This document shows, one piece after another, positions 8,158 to 17,718 of a stretch of DNA of 64,000 nucleotides. The stretch lies in the NCBI GenBank assembly GCA_022360315.1, contig JAKSDA010000477.1, positions 1 through 64,000 of the forward strand, written 5' to 3'. This stretch comes from Pseudomonadota bacterium. Lineage in GTDB: Bacteria > Myxococcota_A > Polyangia > Haliangiales > Haliangiaceae. Within the stretch, counting starts at the first letter, position 1, and every line of letters starts with the position of its first letter. The position numbers were made by a program, and so were the translations under genes. The notes under the pieces are model-generated. The model searched no databases and was not told the DNA's origin. It saw only the letters and a list, made by a program, of their open reading frames with translations.

Positions 8158-10356
8158 ATGCGAAACTCCAGGCCGCTCAAGGCATCGCGCGAAGAACGCG
8201 TGTCGAGTCTGATCGATCACGTGATCGACTCGCGCTACCGGATCGTCGCGCCGATTGGCGAGGGGGGCATGGGCTGGGTCTATCGTGCCGAGCACGTCAA
8301 GATCCGGCGACCGCTGGCGATCAAACTTCTCAACCCGGGATATCGCAATCTGGCCGGGGTAGCCGAGCGATTCGAGCGGGAGGCGTTTGCTGCTGGCCGG
8401 CTCGCCCACCCCAATTGCGTGGCGGTATCCGACTGCGGCACCCTGGACGATGGCACCGTGTACCTGGTCATGGAGCTGGTCGAGGGAGTGTCTCTGGCCG
8501 ACGAGATGGACAACTTTCCCGCCGGTATGGAGCCCCGGCGTTCGCTGCATATCGCGCGTCATCTTTTGCGCGGCCTCGGCCACGCCCATCGCGCCGGGGT
8601 GATCCATCGCGATATCAAACCCGACAACATTCGTCTGGTCGAGCAGGACGGCGATGTCAACTTCGCCAAACTGCTCGACTTCGGCATTGCCAAGCTGATC
8701 GGCGATGCGATCGAGCAAGCCGGGGGCAAGGAGCTCACCGACGCTGGCCTGACCATGGGTACGCCGTACTATATGTCGCCCGAGCAGGCGTTCGGAAAGA
8801 CCCTGGACGGGCGCAGTGACCTGTATGGTGCCACGGTACTGCTCTACGAGATGCTGACCGGCCAGCTGCCTTTCTACGATGTCGACAAGCTGGCCGTTTT
8901 GTCCATGCACACCACCGACGATCCGCCGAGCTTTGCCGAGATCGCTCCCCAGGCGGAAATCCCCCGAGAAGTCGAGCTTTTGGTCCGCCGGGGATTGGCC
9001 AAACACCCGGACGATCGCATTGCCACCGCCGAAGAATACGTGGCCTGTATCGACGATCTGTTCCGCACTCTCAACCAGCCGTCGCGACCTAGCGCTGCAC
9101 GTGCCGAGTTGGCGCTACAACATCGGGCCGACAGTCGGTGGCAAGGCGTCGATCCAGCCCGGCCGGTCTCGCCCGGGCAGGACCGGGCGCCGTCGGTCGA
9201 GATCGCTCGTCAGGCCGACCGCGCGACGCCGCTGCCAGGCCTGTCGGAAGGCGGCCAGCCCGGCAGTCCGCCCGGTCCGCTCGAACTCGCCCCCACGGCG
9301 CCGGTTCACCCGGATTCAGAGGAAGCTGCGGCCCTGGCGGGCTCGATGACGGCGAGCGCAATGGCTGGCGGCGCCGATGTGGCGGACCCGATGGCGGCGA
9401 ACTCGACCTGCCATGCCCCGGCCGATCCGTCTCAGGTCGTGGCATTGGGCTCTCTCCGCGCCGATTCTGCCGATCCGCACGAACCCTGGCCGGCCCGGGA
9501 TGGGTTTGCCGAATGGCTCGCTCAATGGGGCATGCACTGGCGCGCCCTGTCGTCCGGCACGCGTCTGACCATCGTGCTATCGGTCGTCGTGGTGATTGTC
9601 ATGGCCATCATGGCCAGCGGGCAACGTCCAGAACATGGTGGACAGCATCCAGAAAATGGGACTGCGCTCGCGATCGGGCCAGACGCCGATGCACCGTCAG
9701 CCGATTCACCAAGCGAGCTGGCTCTACGTGCCGCATCGCTCCTGGAGAACGAGGGGCCCAGGCGAGTTATCGAGTTCCTGTCCGCCACGAGCACGACGGG
9801 CGATCCTCATGCAACGCTGATTCTGGGCCACGCCCATGCCGATCTGGACCATGCGGCAAAAGCGATGACCGCCTATGGCGACAGCATTCGGGCGGCTGCA
9901 ATCCTGGCCAGCGACGCGGTTCTTCGGCGCAATATGTCGAGTCTCTTGTCGTCGAAGGGTCGCGCACAGGTCGACGCGGCCATGGGGCTCATGGAGATCA
10001 TCATTCGCACCACCGACGACAGAGCTGCCCGGGATCAACTGGTTGCCATGGCTTCGCGTCACGAGCGAATGCATACTCGTCATCGCGCGTTCAAACTGGC
10101 CGAATCACTCGAGCTGGGCGATCGCATCGATCGCCTGCAGTCCTACGTGCTCGATCTCGAGCAGGAGCCGACCTGCGAACGCCGTCGGCTGACCGTGGCA
10201 AAACTGCGCGAACTGGGCGACAAACGCGCGATCCCGGCCCTGGAAACAGCTGTCCAGCGCACCGGCGACAACCCTCGTTTACAGAAACCGCACCAGGCCA
10301 ATCGGTGTCTGGTGGTCGAGGCCAGACAGGCGATCGAGTACCTGAAAACTCGGTGA
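8158..10356 (+). CDS. Transmembrane Ser/Thr protein kinase with helical C-terminal domain
   Basis: The Hanks-type kinase domain (about residues 25-305) shows GEGGMGWVY (P-loop), LAIK (ATP lysine), HRDIKPDN (catalytic loop), DFGIAKL and the activation segment MGTPYYMSPEQ, so it should be active. A Pro/Ala/Asp-rich linker runs to one transmembrane helix near residue 469. The outer domain of about 240 residues is alpha-helical and TPR-like, a probable ligand or protein sensor. The gene starts 22 bases after lhr and may be read with it. Such kinases are abundant in Myxococcota; the substrate is unknown. Confidence 0.92.
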   Translation: MRNSRPLKASREERVSSLIDHVIDSRYRIVAPIGEGGMGWVYRAEHVKIRRPLAIKLLNPGYRNLAGVAERFEREAFAAGRLAHPNCVAVSDCGTLDDGTVYLVMELVEGVSLADEMDNFPAGMEPRRSLHIARHLLRGLGHAHRAGVIHRDIKPDNIRLVEQDGDVNFAKLLDFGIAKLIGDAIEQAGGKELTDAGLTMGTPYYMSPEQAFGKTLDGRSDLYGATVLLYEMLTGQLPFYDVDKLAVLSMHTTDDPPSFAEIAPQAEIPREVELLVRRGLAKHPDDRIATAEEYVACIDDLFRTLNQPSRPSAARAELALQHRADSRWQGVDPARPVSPGQDRAPSVEIARQADRATPLPGLSEGGQPGSPPGPLELAPTAPVHPDSEEAAALAGSMTASAMAGGADVADPMAANSTCHAPADPSQVVALGSLRADSADPHEPWPARDGFAEWLAQWGMHWRALSSGTRLTIVLSVVVVIVMAIMASGQRPEHGGQHPENGTALAIGPDADAPSADSPSELALRAASLLENEGPRRVIEFLSATSTTGDPHATLILGHAHADLDHAAKAMTAYGDSIRAAAILASDAVLRRNMSSLLSSKGRAQVDAAMGLMEIIIRTTDDRAARDQLVAMASRHERMHTRHRAFKLAESLELGDRIDRLQSYVLDLEQEPTCERRRLTVAKLRELGDKRAIPALETAVQRTGDNPRLQKPHQANRCLVVEARQAIEYLKTR

Positions 10357-10571
10357 TCGAGGAGGGCCGGTTTTTGCTCGCAGTTGGGCCTGGGCGAGGA
10401 ACAAGTGGGAGTGGAGGCCCCAGCACGAAGCGCTCGGAGGCGCCTGCCGGGTCGGCTGACCGGCAGCAAATGGGCGGCGACTGTGCAAGCGTCCCGCTAC
10501 ACCGCTGATTCGGCGACCACGGACAGGGCTGATTCAGTCACGGTACGTATCTTGCTTTGTATCGCGACCTG

Positions 10572-11330
10572 ATGAGGTCACAATCAAGGGCATCCATACT
10601 GGCCGTATTTGGCTGGCTTTTATCAAGTTCACTGGCGTACGCTCACATCGACGTGGAGTGGCCGCCGATGCGCGGTGGCAACCAAAAAGTCGGTCCCTGC
10701 GAAGGCATTCCCGTGCTCGCCGAAGACGCGTTGACGGTCTTTAGGCCGGGCGCGCAGGTCAAGGTCAAGGTCAAGGAGACCGTTCCCCATCCGGGCCACT
10801 TTCGCATCATGTTCGACGCCGACGTGGCTGATGGCGAAGATTTTCTCGACCCGGTCAATTGCGACGATGTCGGCACTCCCAATGGCACCACGCTGCTGGC
10901 CGACAATCTGCTACCCGCCCAGGGAGGAACCTGCCCTGGCTTTCACACTCCGAGTGTGCGCACGCCGATTCGAGACGAAGTGTACGAGTTCGAGATCACG
11001 CTGCCCAATATCGAATGCGACAACTGTGTGCTTCAGGTCGTCCAGGTCATGACCGACGCGGCCAAGGCCGATCCTCTCGGCAACTGGGATCCCACGGGCG
11101 GCAAGGGTCTTTACTTTCGTTGTTCGAATCTCAAGCTATCGGCGACCGACGATCCGACACCGGTTCCGGGCACGGACCCGGGTGATGGTACCGATCCCGA
11201 CACGATGTCACCGGGCAACAACGCCGGCTGCTCGGCAACGGCACCCAGCGGCACGGCGGGATTTGCCGTGATCGCCCTGTTTTTGGGCATTGCGCGTCGC
11301 CGCACTACTCGACCCGAACAGCTCGAGTAA
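10572..11330 (+). CDS. Secreted LPMO-like protein with MYXO-CTERM-type tail
   Basis: After a signal peptide ending in AYA the mature protein begins with His (HIDVEWPPMRGG), as in lytic polysaccharide monooxygenases, where the N-terminal His forms half of the copper brace. A second candidate ligand is in the HPGHF stretch. Six or more Cys residues suggest disulfides. It resembles the SCE4755-type LPMO-like family of myxobacteria. The C-terminus has a Thr/Pro/Asp-rich spacer, a GC motif, a hydrophobic helix and an Arg cluster, matching MYXO-CTERM surface sorting tails. The ATG at 10572 puts the signal peptide at the N-terminus; a TTG at 10557 is the alternative. Copper oxidase activity is not proven by sequence, and a binding-only role is possible. 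Confidence 0.75.
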   Translation: MRSQSRASILAVFGWLLSSSLAYAHIDVEWPPMRGGNQKVGPCEGIPVLAEDALTVFRPGAQVKVKVKETVPHPGHFRIMFDADVADGEDFLDPVNCDDVGTPNGTTLLADNLLPAQGGTCPGFHTPSVRTPIRDEVYEFEITLPNIECDNCVLQVVQVMTDAAKADPLGNWDPTGGKGLYFRCSNLKLSATDDPTPVPGTDPGDGTDPDTMSPGNNAGCSATAPSGTAGFAVIALFLGIARRRTTRPEQLE

Positions 11331-11531
11331 GCGATACCGCGAGGCTCACCGGGCACCGGCGATTACTGCAGTCGCCACTGGGTCGCGCTCCGGTGGCTGA
11401 TTCACATGCAGGGCGGACGTTCCCGATGAAGGTGCACGCGTACGGACTGACGTGGCCGTCCATCGAAAGGCTCACACCAGCTCGCTGTCACCCTGGCATG
11501 GTCTACCTTCTGTGGCTAGCCTGGCTGTGGG

Positions 11532-13856
11532 TTATTTTTGTCTCTTTTCCTTTTGAACGCGAATATTGTACGTCTCGCCGCCCACTCTGCCCTGGTTGCC
11601 CTGGAACTGCTCGACGTCGAAATTAAATTCTCGGGGTTTTTCGAGCCGGCCGTTCAGCGCAAAGGTGAAGGTCAGCTCGCCCTTTTCGCGTCCCTTCATC
11701 TCGGCGAGATAAAAACGCGCTCTGGCCAGATCTGTGATCTGGAAGGTCCGCTTGCCGATCTGCTTGGCGCCCGCGAAATCCCTGACCCGCAGATTGTCAC
11801 TGAGCTCCATGATCACGGTTCCGTAGTTCAGAAACGGATCTCTGATCTCGTCTTCTGGCACTGCAAATACCAGGTCGATATTGTCGGGCCGTTTGAACAC
11901 ATTGCGCACCAGGACACGGGTGATCACTTCGAGATCGGGCAGCGACAGGAATAGATCGACCACGGTCATGTTTTTCCAGGCGATATTGTTGTTGTACCGG
12001 GTGTTGTAGCCGATACTGGCCGTCTCCGTGAACGTCATGGGGTCATCGGCCGCAACCCAGCGCGCGATCAGGCAGTAGTGACCGGTTGCCGGCGGGTTCC
12101 ACGTAGTGTTCACGCTCTGATTGGCACCGGGAGCGAGACCGGCGACCGGGATGGTGTCGATCAGGGTCCAATCGACTGGCCAGCTCAGCCCGGTCGACGC
12201 CTGGGCATAATAGAGTTCGATAGACCCGTTCGCCGGCAAATAGCCCAGATTCTCGACCCGGACATAGACATAGTTTGCCTGGCCAAACTCGGGATTTTGG
12301 TGGACCTGAATCCCGTCTGGCGCATGCCGTACCCAGATATCGGGACTTTGATACATGGCCTGGCCTGCCGTGGCCGGGTCGGGTTCTAGTCCGGTATCGT
12401 TGAGACGGTCGCGAATCCAGGCATCGGGGCCGCTTTGGCGAACTGCGCGCAATACGTTGAGGCGTCCGTGGCCCAGTTCTTGCGAATGGCCCGGGTCCGC
12501 GATATTCCAGTTGTAGTCGTAGCCGCCCACCTTGTCGGCGGTCATGTGCAGAATCGAGCGGATATCGGCATTGCTCAGCGCTGGATTTACCGCCAGCATC
12601 AGTGCCGCTGTCCCTGACACTTGCGGCGATGCATACGATGTCCCGTCGCCCGTGCCATAGGTATCGCCGATCCGGCTGCTGTGGATGTCGTCGGCCGGCG
12701 CAGCGATTTCCAGGTTTGGCCCGTAGTTGGCAAATCCCGCCCTCATGTCGGCCGCTGTCGTGCCCCCGACCGCCATGACATGGGGGTTGCTCGCCGGGTA
12801 CGATACCGCCGGGTTGGAGTTATTGCCCGACGCATTGGCGATGAATACACCGTAGGTCATATAGGCGGTTTGCAGCGCTGCATCGATCGCAGCCGACACT
12901 CCCACCGACAGGCTGAGCTGGATCACGTCGGCACCGTTTTGCGCCGCGTACAGGATTGCGTCATCCAGAATGGCGCCGTTGGGAAAGTTATCCCCGACGC
13001 CCACGATCATCATCTGTCCACCGGCGCCTGCCCAGCCGCCAGCCACACCCGCGATCCCGGTACCGTTATGGGTCTTGCCCGCAGCGATGCCGGCGACATG
13101 AGTGCCGTGATAAAAGGGTCCTCTGCCGTCGTTGTCGCCATTGTGAAAATCCCAGCCTTTCCAGTCGTCGGCAAAACCATTCAGGTCGTCGTCAAGGCCA
13201 TTGCCGGTGGTCGGATCATTGGGATCTGCCCACGCATCTTCGCCCGCATTGCGCCACACGTTCTGGTAGGCATCGGTCCCCTGTCCCAGATCCTCGTGTG
13301 GGAAGTCGGTTCCCGAGTCGAGAATTGCGATCACCGTGGCAGAAGAACCGGTCTCGCGATGCCATGCAATGTCGGTACGGGTCTGGGTCAAATGCCACTG
13401 CATACCGTAGTTCGGGTCATTGGGCGTGACCAGATATCGGCCTCTCGTGGTTGGTTCGGCGATGGCAACAAGGCCGCTGTGTTGGTAGATTTCTACCATT
13501 TCCATGACATCGGCGTGATCGGCAATGCGCACGTCGACAAAGCCGGTTTCGGCCCGGCGCAGCACGTGGCCGCCGAGAGCCCGGTGCAAGTTTCCGGCCT
13601 CGGCTGCGCTTACCCCATCTCGAAATTTGACGGTAATGACCTGTCGATCGACCTCGAAGCCCTGCTTGTCAGAGGCCTTTTGATACCAGGTACCATCGAC
13701 TTTGAGATAGGTATTCTGATTGACTACTTTTGTCGAATCTATGTCCATAGCGCCGTCACCACACGCGGCAATGCTCAAAAAGAGAGCGCTCGCGCATGCG
13801 ATGGGGAGCGACGTATGGGCCTGCAATAGCCGTGATTCACCGGTCCTACATTTCAT
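11532..13856 (-). CDS. Subtilisin-like serine protease, lipoprotein
   Basis: The 774-residue product has a signal peptide with a lipobox-like SIAAC, so it is probably lipidated. A propeptide-like segment (VITVKFRDGVS) precedes the S8 catalytic domain. Catalytic residues are visible: Asp in AILDSGTDFPHEDL (near 178), His in HGTHVAG (near 250), the oxyanion Asn in ASGNNSNP, and Ser in GTSYASPQ (near 404). The C-terminal 330 residues contain beta-sandwich regions, including a CARDB-like stretch. The start ATG at 13856 is set by a GGAGGT six bases upstream. It faces the LPMO-like gene tail to tail across 200 bases. Probable role: digestion of external protein. Confidence 0.92.
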   Translation of the reverse strand: MKCRTGESRLLQAHTSLPIACASALFLSIAACGDGAMDIDSTKVVNQNTYLKVDGTWYQKASDKQGFEVDRQVITVKFRDGVSAAEAGNLHRALGGHVLRRAETGFVDVRIADHADVMEMVEIYQHSGLVAIAEPTTRGRYLVTPNDPNYGMQWHLTQTRTDIAWHRETGSSATVIAILDSGTDFPHEDLGQGTDAYQNVWRNAGEDAWADPNDPTTGNGLDDDLNGFADDWKGWDFHNGDNDGRGPFYHGTHVAGIAAGKTHNGTGIAGVAGGWAGAGGQMMIVGVGDNFPNGAILDDAILYAAQNGADVIQLSLSVGVSAAIDAALQTAYMTYGVFIANASGNNSNPAVSYPASNPHVMAVGGTTAADMRAGFANYGPNLEIAAPADDIHSSRIGDTYGTGDGTSYASPQVSGTAALMLAVNPALSNADIRSILHMTADKVGGYDYNWNIADPGHSQELGHGRLNVLRAVRQSGPDAWIRDRLNDTGLEPDPATAGQAMYQSPDIWVRHAPDGIQVHQNPEFGQANYVYVRVENLGYLPANGSIELYYAQASTGLSWPVDWTLIDTIPVAGLAPGANQSVNTTWNPPATGHYCLIARWVAADDPMTFTETASIGYNTRYNNNIAWKNMTVVDLFLSLPDLEVITRVLVRNVFKRPDNIDLVFAVPEDEIRDPFLNYGTVIMELSDNLRVRDFAGAKQIGKRTFQITDLARARFYLAEMKGREKGELTFTFALNGRLEKPREFNFDVEQFQGNQGRVGGETYNIRVQKEKRQK

Positions 13857-14585
13857 AGTGATACCTCCATCGGTAGCTGTTTTGCCGGCGAGTCCCGCCA
13901 GCGGCCGCAGCTGATCCACGCAGCAATCCGGCGATCACCGAAACACAGATGTCATCGCGATCAAACAGCTGATGCGTCAGAAAAGCCAAAGGCCCGGGGC
14001 AAGGACCCGCACGGCGATAACTGGTTTCACCTCGGGTTCGTGTCCTCCAGTTGCATCATGTATGCCGCAGTCGCGCAGAGCGCCGCTGTAGCGTGATTTA
14101 GCTCGCAGCAGGCGGTGTACGGCGACAAGGCGCAACCCGGGCGAGCTTCGAAGTGACCGCGATCGGGCTGCAGCAGTGTACGCGGACTGTGCGTGAATTG
14201 TCCGCGTACAGTCCCGAACCACATTGCGCAGCGCGGCAGTCGAGACGAGGTTGTGGCCACGGCGTTGAGATCACCGATCAGATGCCATCGGGATCGTCGC
14301 GCCGGTCTGCGGTGCATCTGTGTCGCAGGGCGATGCATGCCACGTGCAGGTGGCCATCAAAACGCTCTGTTGCCGGTGATCGATACGCTTAAGGTGGCGA
14401 ACAATCATCGATGCAGGACCTTTGCGTGGTCATTCATTGATGGCATGTTGCTTGCTAAGACAATCGCTCGGATGGCGGGCGCGATGGAGCGGTGGTCGTC
14501 CACAGTCCGGGACATCCCGGCACCATGGAAACTCCCGCGGTTCAGACGGATGGATGGCCCCAGCGGATGAAAAACGAGACCGCCG
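13857..14585. other. Intergenic region with a perfect stem-loop
   Basis: No convincing gene is present in this 729-base stretch. The notable feature is TGTACGCGGAC (14177-14187) facing GTCCGCGTACA (14200-14210), an 11-bp perfect stem with a 12-base loop. No T-run follows, so it is not a typical terminator; it could be an operator or a relic of a mobile element. The promoter of the subtilisin gene must lie near 13870-13950 on the minus strand, but I cannot pinpoint it. Confidence 0.5.
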
Positions 14586-15473
14586 ATGAGCTACAAAGAT
14601 CGCTACAGGTCGGATCGCCTGGCCGAGCAATGGTTCGAAGAAGAAGAGTCTTCGAGCCGGTCTGCCACCAACCAGCCAGATCGAGAACTGGTCGCTCACG
14701 AGCTGACCCACGTCGTGCAATTTCGCCAGGCCGGCCGTACTACCGGCAGCGTGGCGGCCAAGGGCGGCGTCAGCAATCCCGGGGACGCGGCCGAGCGCGA
14801 AGCCAATGCCCTGGCTCGGCGGGCCGCTCAGGGCCATGTGGTCACCGTCTCAGCCAGGCCTGGCGTCGGGCTGCACCGCTCTCTGCAAGACAATATACGC
14901 CGGGCTCTGCGCCGAGACGACGCACCGATGGAGGTGCGCGTGATCCTCGCCTGGTCGAGAATGATCGTTGTGCACAGAGAAAACCCGGATGAATTCACAA
15001 CCGAGGTGGGTCAGCTGGGGCCGGACGAAATCGGCTGTCTGCTGCGGCACGTCCCGGACGAAATCGCCGATCAGGACGTATTCCGGGCGTTTCTGCGCAT
15101 CTTCGGCCCGGCCGTGGCCACTGCCTACTTGCCCGACCAGCGTATCGGGCTTCTGATCGACAGCGCCGGTCCGATTGATCCCGAGGCTCAACTGGCGCTG
15201 CTGCAGACCCTATTCACCGACGGCCGGCTGGCCCTGGTGGTCGCGCAGGCCAGCGCGCCCCGGCAAGCGATCCTGCGCGCGATGGTCGCCAACGTCCCGG
15301 CCGCCATAATCGACCCCTTGCTGCGCGATGTAATGAACCTGATCCTCGACGTCACCACCGACGCGGAGCTGGGCAAGCTGTGCATGAGCAGGCTGTACGG
15401 CCCGACCTTCGCGGGCGACGGTGGGACCGATCATGGCATCGATCCCTTGCCCGATCCGGCAGCAGAGGAATGA
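14586..15473 (+). CDS. Short DUF4157-type protein (HELTH motif), N-terminally reduced
   Basis: Residues 37-45 read AHELTHVVQ, the zincin-like HExxH core of DUF4157, a domain common in proteins associated with extracellular contractile injection systems and in putative secreted toxins. Conserved DAAEREANALA follows. The usual 40-60 residues before the HExxH (the FGADLS..VRVHTG-type half) are missing and replaced by a charged RYRSDRLAEQWFEEEE segment. The remaining 210 residues look all-alpha and are not recognised. No signal peptide is seen. The start is the first ATG of the frame and has no strong ribosome binding site, so the gene may be truncated or mis-started. No injection-system genes are adjacent. 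Confidence 0.6.
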   Translation: MSYKDRYRSDRLAEQWFEEEESSSRSATNQPDRELVAHELTHVVQFRQAGRTTGSVAAKGGVSNPGDAAEREANALARRAAQGHVVTVSARPGVGLHRSLQDNIRRALRRDDAPMEVRVILAWSRMIVVHRENPDEFTTEVGQLGPDEIGCLLRHVPDEIADQDVFRAFLRIFGPAVATAYLPDQRIGLLIDSAGPIDPEAQLALLQTLFTDGRLALVVAQASAPRQAILRAMVANVPAAIIDPLLRDVMNLILDVTTDAELGKLCMSRLYGPTFAGDGGTDHGIDPLPDPAAEE

Positions 15474-15489
15474 CGATACAGTATTGCAG

Positions 15490-17718
15490 TTATCCGCCCA
15501 GTGAGCTGACTTTCGGGTCTCGCGCGGCCTCATCGCGGCCCAGTCGGCGCACATTGACCGCGCACGCCTTGTAGGCTGGTTGTCTCGACCGGGGGTCGAA
15601 CGACGGATGAGTGAGCTGATTGGCCACTGCGTAGTGCATGGGAATAAATATCTGCCCGGGGCGAACAATGTGACTGAGAAACGCATACACCTGTATCTGA
15701 CCCCGTCGCGACCACACCACAACCGGCTGGCCTGGACCGATGCCGAGCTCGCGGGCGTCGTCGGGGCTGATCTCAGCGTATGGATGGTGCGGGACCAGGG
15801 CGCGCAATGGCCCGGATCGACCGGTTCGAGTCTGGGTGTGCCACTGACTCGAGCTGCCCCGGCCGGTGATCAAAAGGAACGGAAAACTCTCGCTGGTTGG
15901 CTCGGGCATGGCGATGGGCTCGGCTACGAGCAGTCGGGCCCGCCCATGTGGGTGAAAAAAAGCCCCGTCTTCAAACAGCCGGCGCTGGTCTTGCCCGGGA
16001 CTCGTGCCCGCGGGAAACGGCCACTGTACTCCGCCCAGCTGGTCGAGCATGCGGTAATCGCGAATCCCTGTCATGTCACACGGCATACCGCGGCTGAGTT
16101 CTTTGACGGTTTGAAATACATCCTCGGGTGTTTGCCAGGTGCGAAACAAGTCGCCGCAACCCCAGTAGTCGGCAACGGCGCGAAAAATATGAAAGTCGGC
16201 CAGCGCCTGGCCTGGAGCTCTGCGTACCTTCCGGACCCGGCCGATGCGTCGTTCCGAATTGATAAACGTGCCGTCCTTTTCAGCCCAGCCGGCTGCCGGC
16301 AAGACCAGATCGGCCAGACGCGCTGTATCGGTGTCTGGGTAAAGATCTTGAACGACCAAGAATTCCAGCCGATCGAGTGCATCGCGCGCGTTGCGCTGGT
16401 CGATCCACGAATGGGCCGTATTGGTCGCGATCACCCACAAACCGCGGATGGCTCTGTCCCGGATCGCGTGCAGAATTTGATCGTAGGCCAGGCCGGCCGT
16501 GTCGGGAATTCGCGCCGTATCGAGGCCCAGCACCTCGGCGACCTGGCGCCGATGGTCCTGGCGAGCAAAATCGCGACCTCCCATGAGAGAGCTGGTGTTG
16601 CTGAAAAGTCGCGAACCCATGGCATTGCACTGGCCTGTGATCGAATTGGCGCCTGTGCCGGGCCGGCCGATATTGCCAGTGATCAGGGCCAGATTGATGA
16701 TGGCCTGGGCCAGAGCTACACCCTCGTGGCTCTGGTTGACGCCCATGGTCCACCACAGCGATACCCGCTCACCCCCGGCAATGGTATCGGCCAGGCGCTG
16801 GATCTGGTCCACGGCAAGGCCCGTGGCCTTACTGGCCGCGTCGAGGGTATACCGCTCGACATGACGGGCAAACTCATCGAAACTCTCGGTGTGGGCCTCG
16901 ATAAAGTCTCGATCGATGCATCCCATGGCGATCAATCGACTGGCCAGGCCGTAAAACAATACCAGATCCGATTTGGGCGCCACCGCATAGTGCTGGGTTG
17001 CCGCCATGGCAGTCTCGGTTCGGCGGGGATCGACAACGACAATCTCGGGCTGATGCGAATTGCGGCCGATCCGCTGCCACAAAATGGGATGGGCGATACA
17101 CAGGTTGGAGCCGATCAGCACGATGACGTCCGACTCTTCGAGGTCGCGGTAGGTATACGGCGGTGCATCGAAGCCAAACGCCTGTTTGTATGCGACCACA
17201 GCGGTTGCCATGCACTGACGGGTATTGCCGTCGCCGTGCACCATGCCCATGCCGAACTTGGCCAGAGCACCGAGATACGCCATCTCTTCGGTGACCAGCT
17301 GGCCGGTGCTGAGAAAGGCCACCGACCCGGCGCCATGGCGGCGCTGAATATCTTTGAACCGGTTCACAAACAGGGTTAGCGCCGTGTCCCAATCGACTTC
17401 TGAGAGTCGTCCCCGGCCGTCGCGAACAAGCGGCACGGTGGCGCGATCCGGTGCCTCGAGCGGCGCCAGGGCCTGCCATCCCTTGGCACAGGCCAGACCG
17501 CGATTGACCGGATAATCGACTGTCGGAGTCGCATTGACCGCCCGACCATCTCTGCAGTGGACCGTGAGACTGCACCCGGTCGAACAATAGCCGCAGACCA
17601 GGTTGACCGTATCATCCGGTTTGTGTCTGTCGGGAACCAGACCGAGTCCGAAGTTGCCCGGCCGCAATGTCAGATCCCGGGTGAGCGGCCCGGATCGCTG
17701 TCGAAACAGGTTTTTCAT
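15490..17718 (-). CDS. nasA: Molybdopterin nitrate reductase catalytic subunit (assimilatory type)
   Basis: The 742-residue protein starts with a 4Fe-4S site (CGYCSTGC, plus the Cys of LACAKGW) and then the molybdopterin domains of the NapA/NasA/FdhF family. A molybdopterin dinucleotide-binding fold ends the chain. It has no Tat signal, so it should act in the cytoplasm, and it lacks the C-terminal BFD-like 2Fe-2S domain of Klebsiella NasA. It is the last gene of the narK-nirB-nirD-dmsBC-nasA operon; its ATG overlaps the preceding stop by four bases (ATGA). Context with nirBD points to nitrate. Formate dehydrogenase-like activity is less likely. Confidence 0.88.
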   Translation of the reverse strand: MKNLFRQRSGPLTRDLTLRPGNFGLGLVPDRHKPDDTVNLVCGYCSTGCSLTVHCRDGRAVNATPTVDYPVNRGLACAKGWQALAPLEAPDRATVPLVRDGRGRLSEVDWDTALTLFVNRFKDIQRRHGAGSVAFLSTGQLVTEEMAYLGALAKFGMGMVHGDGNTRQCMATAVVAYKQAFGFDAPPYTYRDLEESDVIVLIGSNLCIAHPILWQRIGRNSHQPEIVVVDPRRTETAMAATQHYAVAPKSDLVLFYGLASRLIAMGCIDRDFIEAHTESFDEFARHVERYTLDAASKATGLAVDQIQRLADTIAGGERVSLWWTMGVNQSHEGVALAQAIINLALITGNIGRPGTGANSITGQCNAMGSRLFSNTSSLMGGRDFARQDHRRQVAEVLGLDTARIPDTAGLAYDQILHAIRDRAIRGLWVIATNTAHSWIDQRNARDALDRLEFLVVQDLYPDTDTARLADLVLPAAGWAEKDGTFINSERRIGRVRKVRRAPGQALADFHIFRAVADYWGCGDLFRTWQTPEDVFQTVKELSRGMPCDMTGIRDYRMLDQLGGVQWPFPAGTSPGQDQRRLFEDGAFFHPHGRARLLVAEPIAMPEPTSESFPFLLITGRGSSSQWHTQTRTGRSGPLRALVPHHPYAEISPDDARELGIGPGQPVVVWSRRGQIQVYAFLSHIVRPGQIFIPMHYAVANQLTHPSFDPRSRQPAYKACAVNVRRLGRDEAARDPKVSSLGG

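Noticed and set aside
12621..13829. Plus-strand open frame opposite the subtilisin gene
   Set aside because: The complementary strand encodes the S8 catalytic triad in order; the antisense frame is a GC-rich shadow.
13977..14338. Small minus-strand frames in the 13857-14585 gap
   Set aside because: No ribosome binding site, no recognisable motif, and Arg/Cys-rich translation typical of shadows in GC-rich DNA.
15580..17379. Long plus-strand open frame opposite nasA (599 codons)
   Set aside because: It is the antisense shadow of a well-conserved molybdopterin gene; its translation has no family features.
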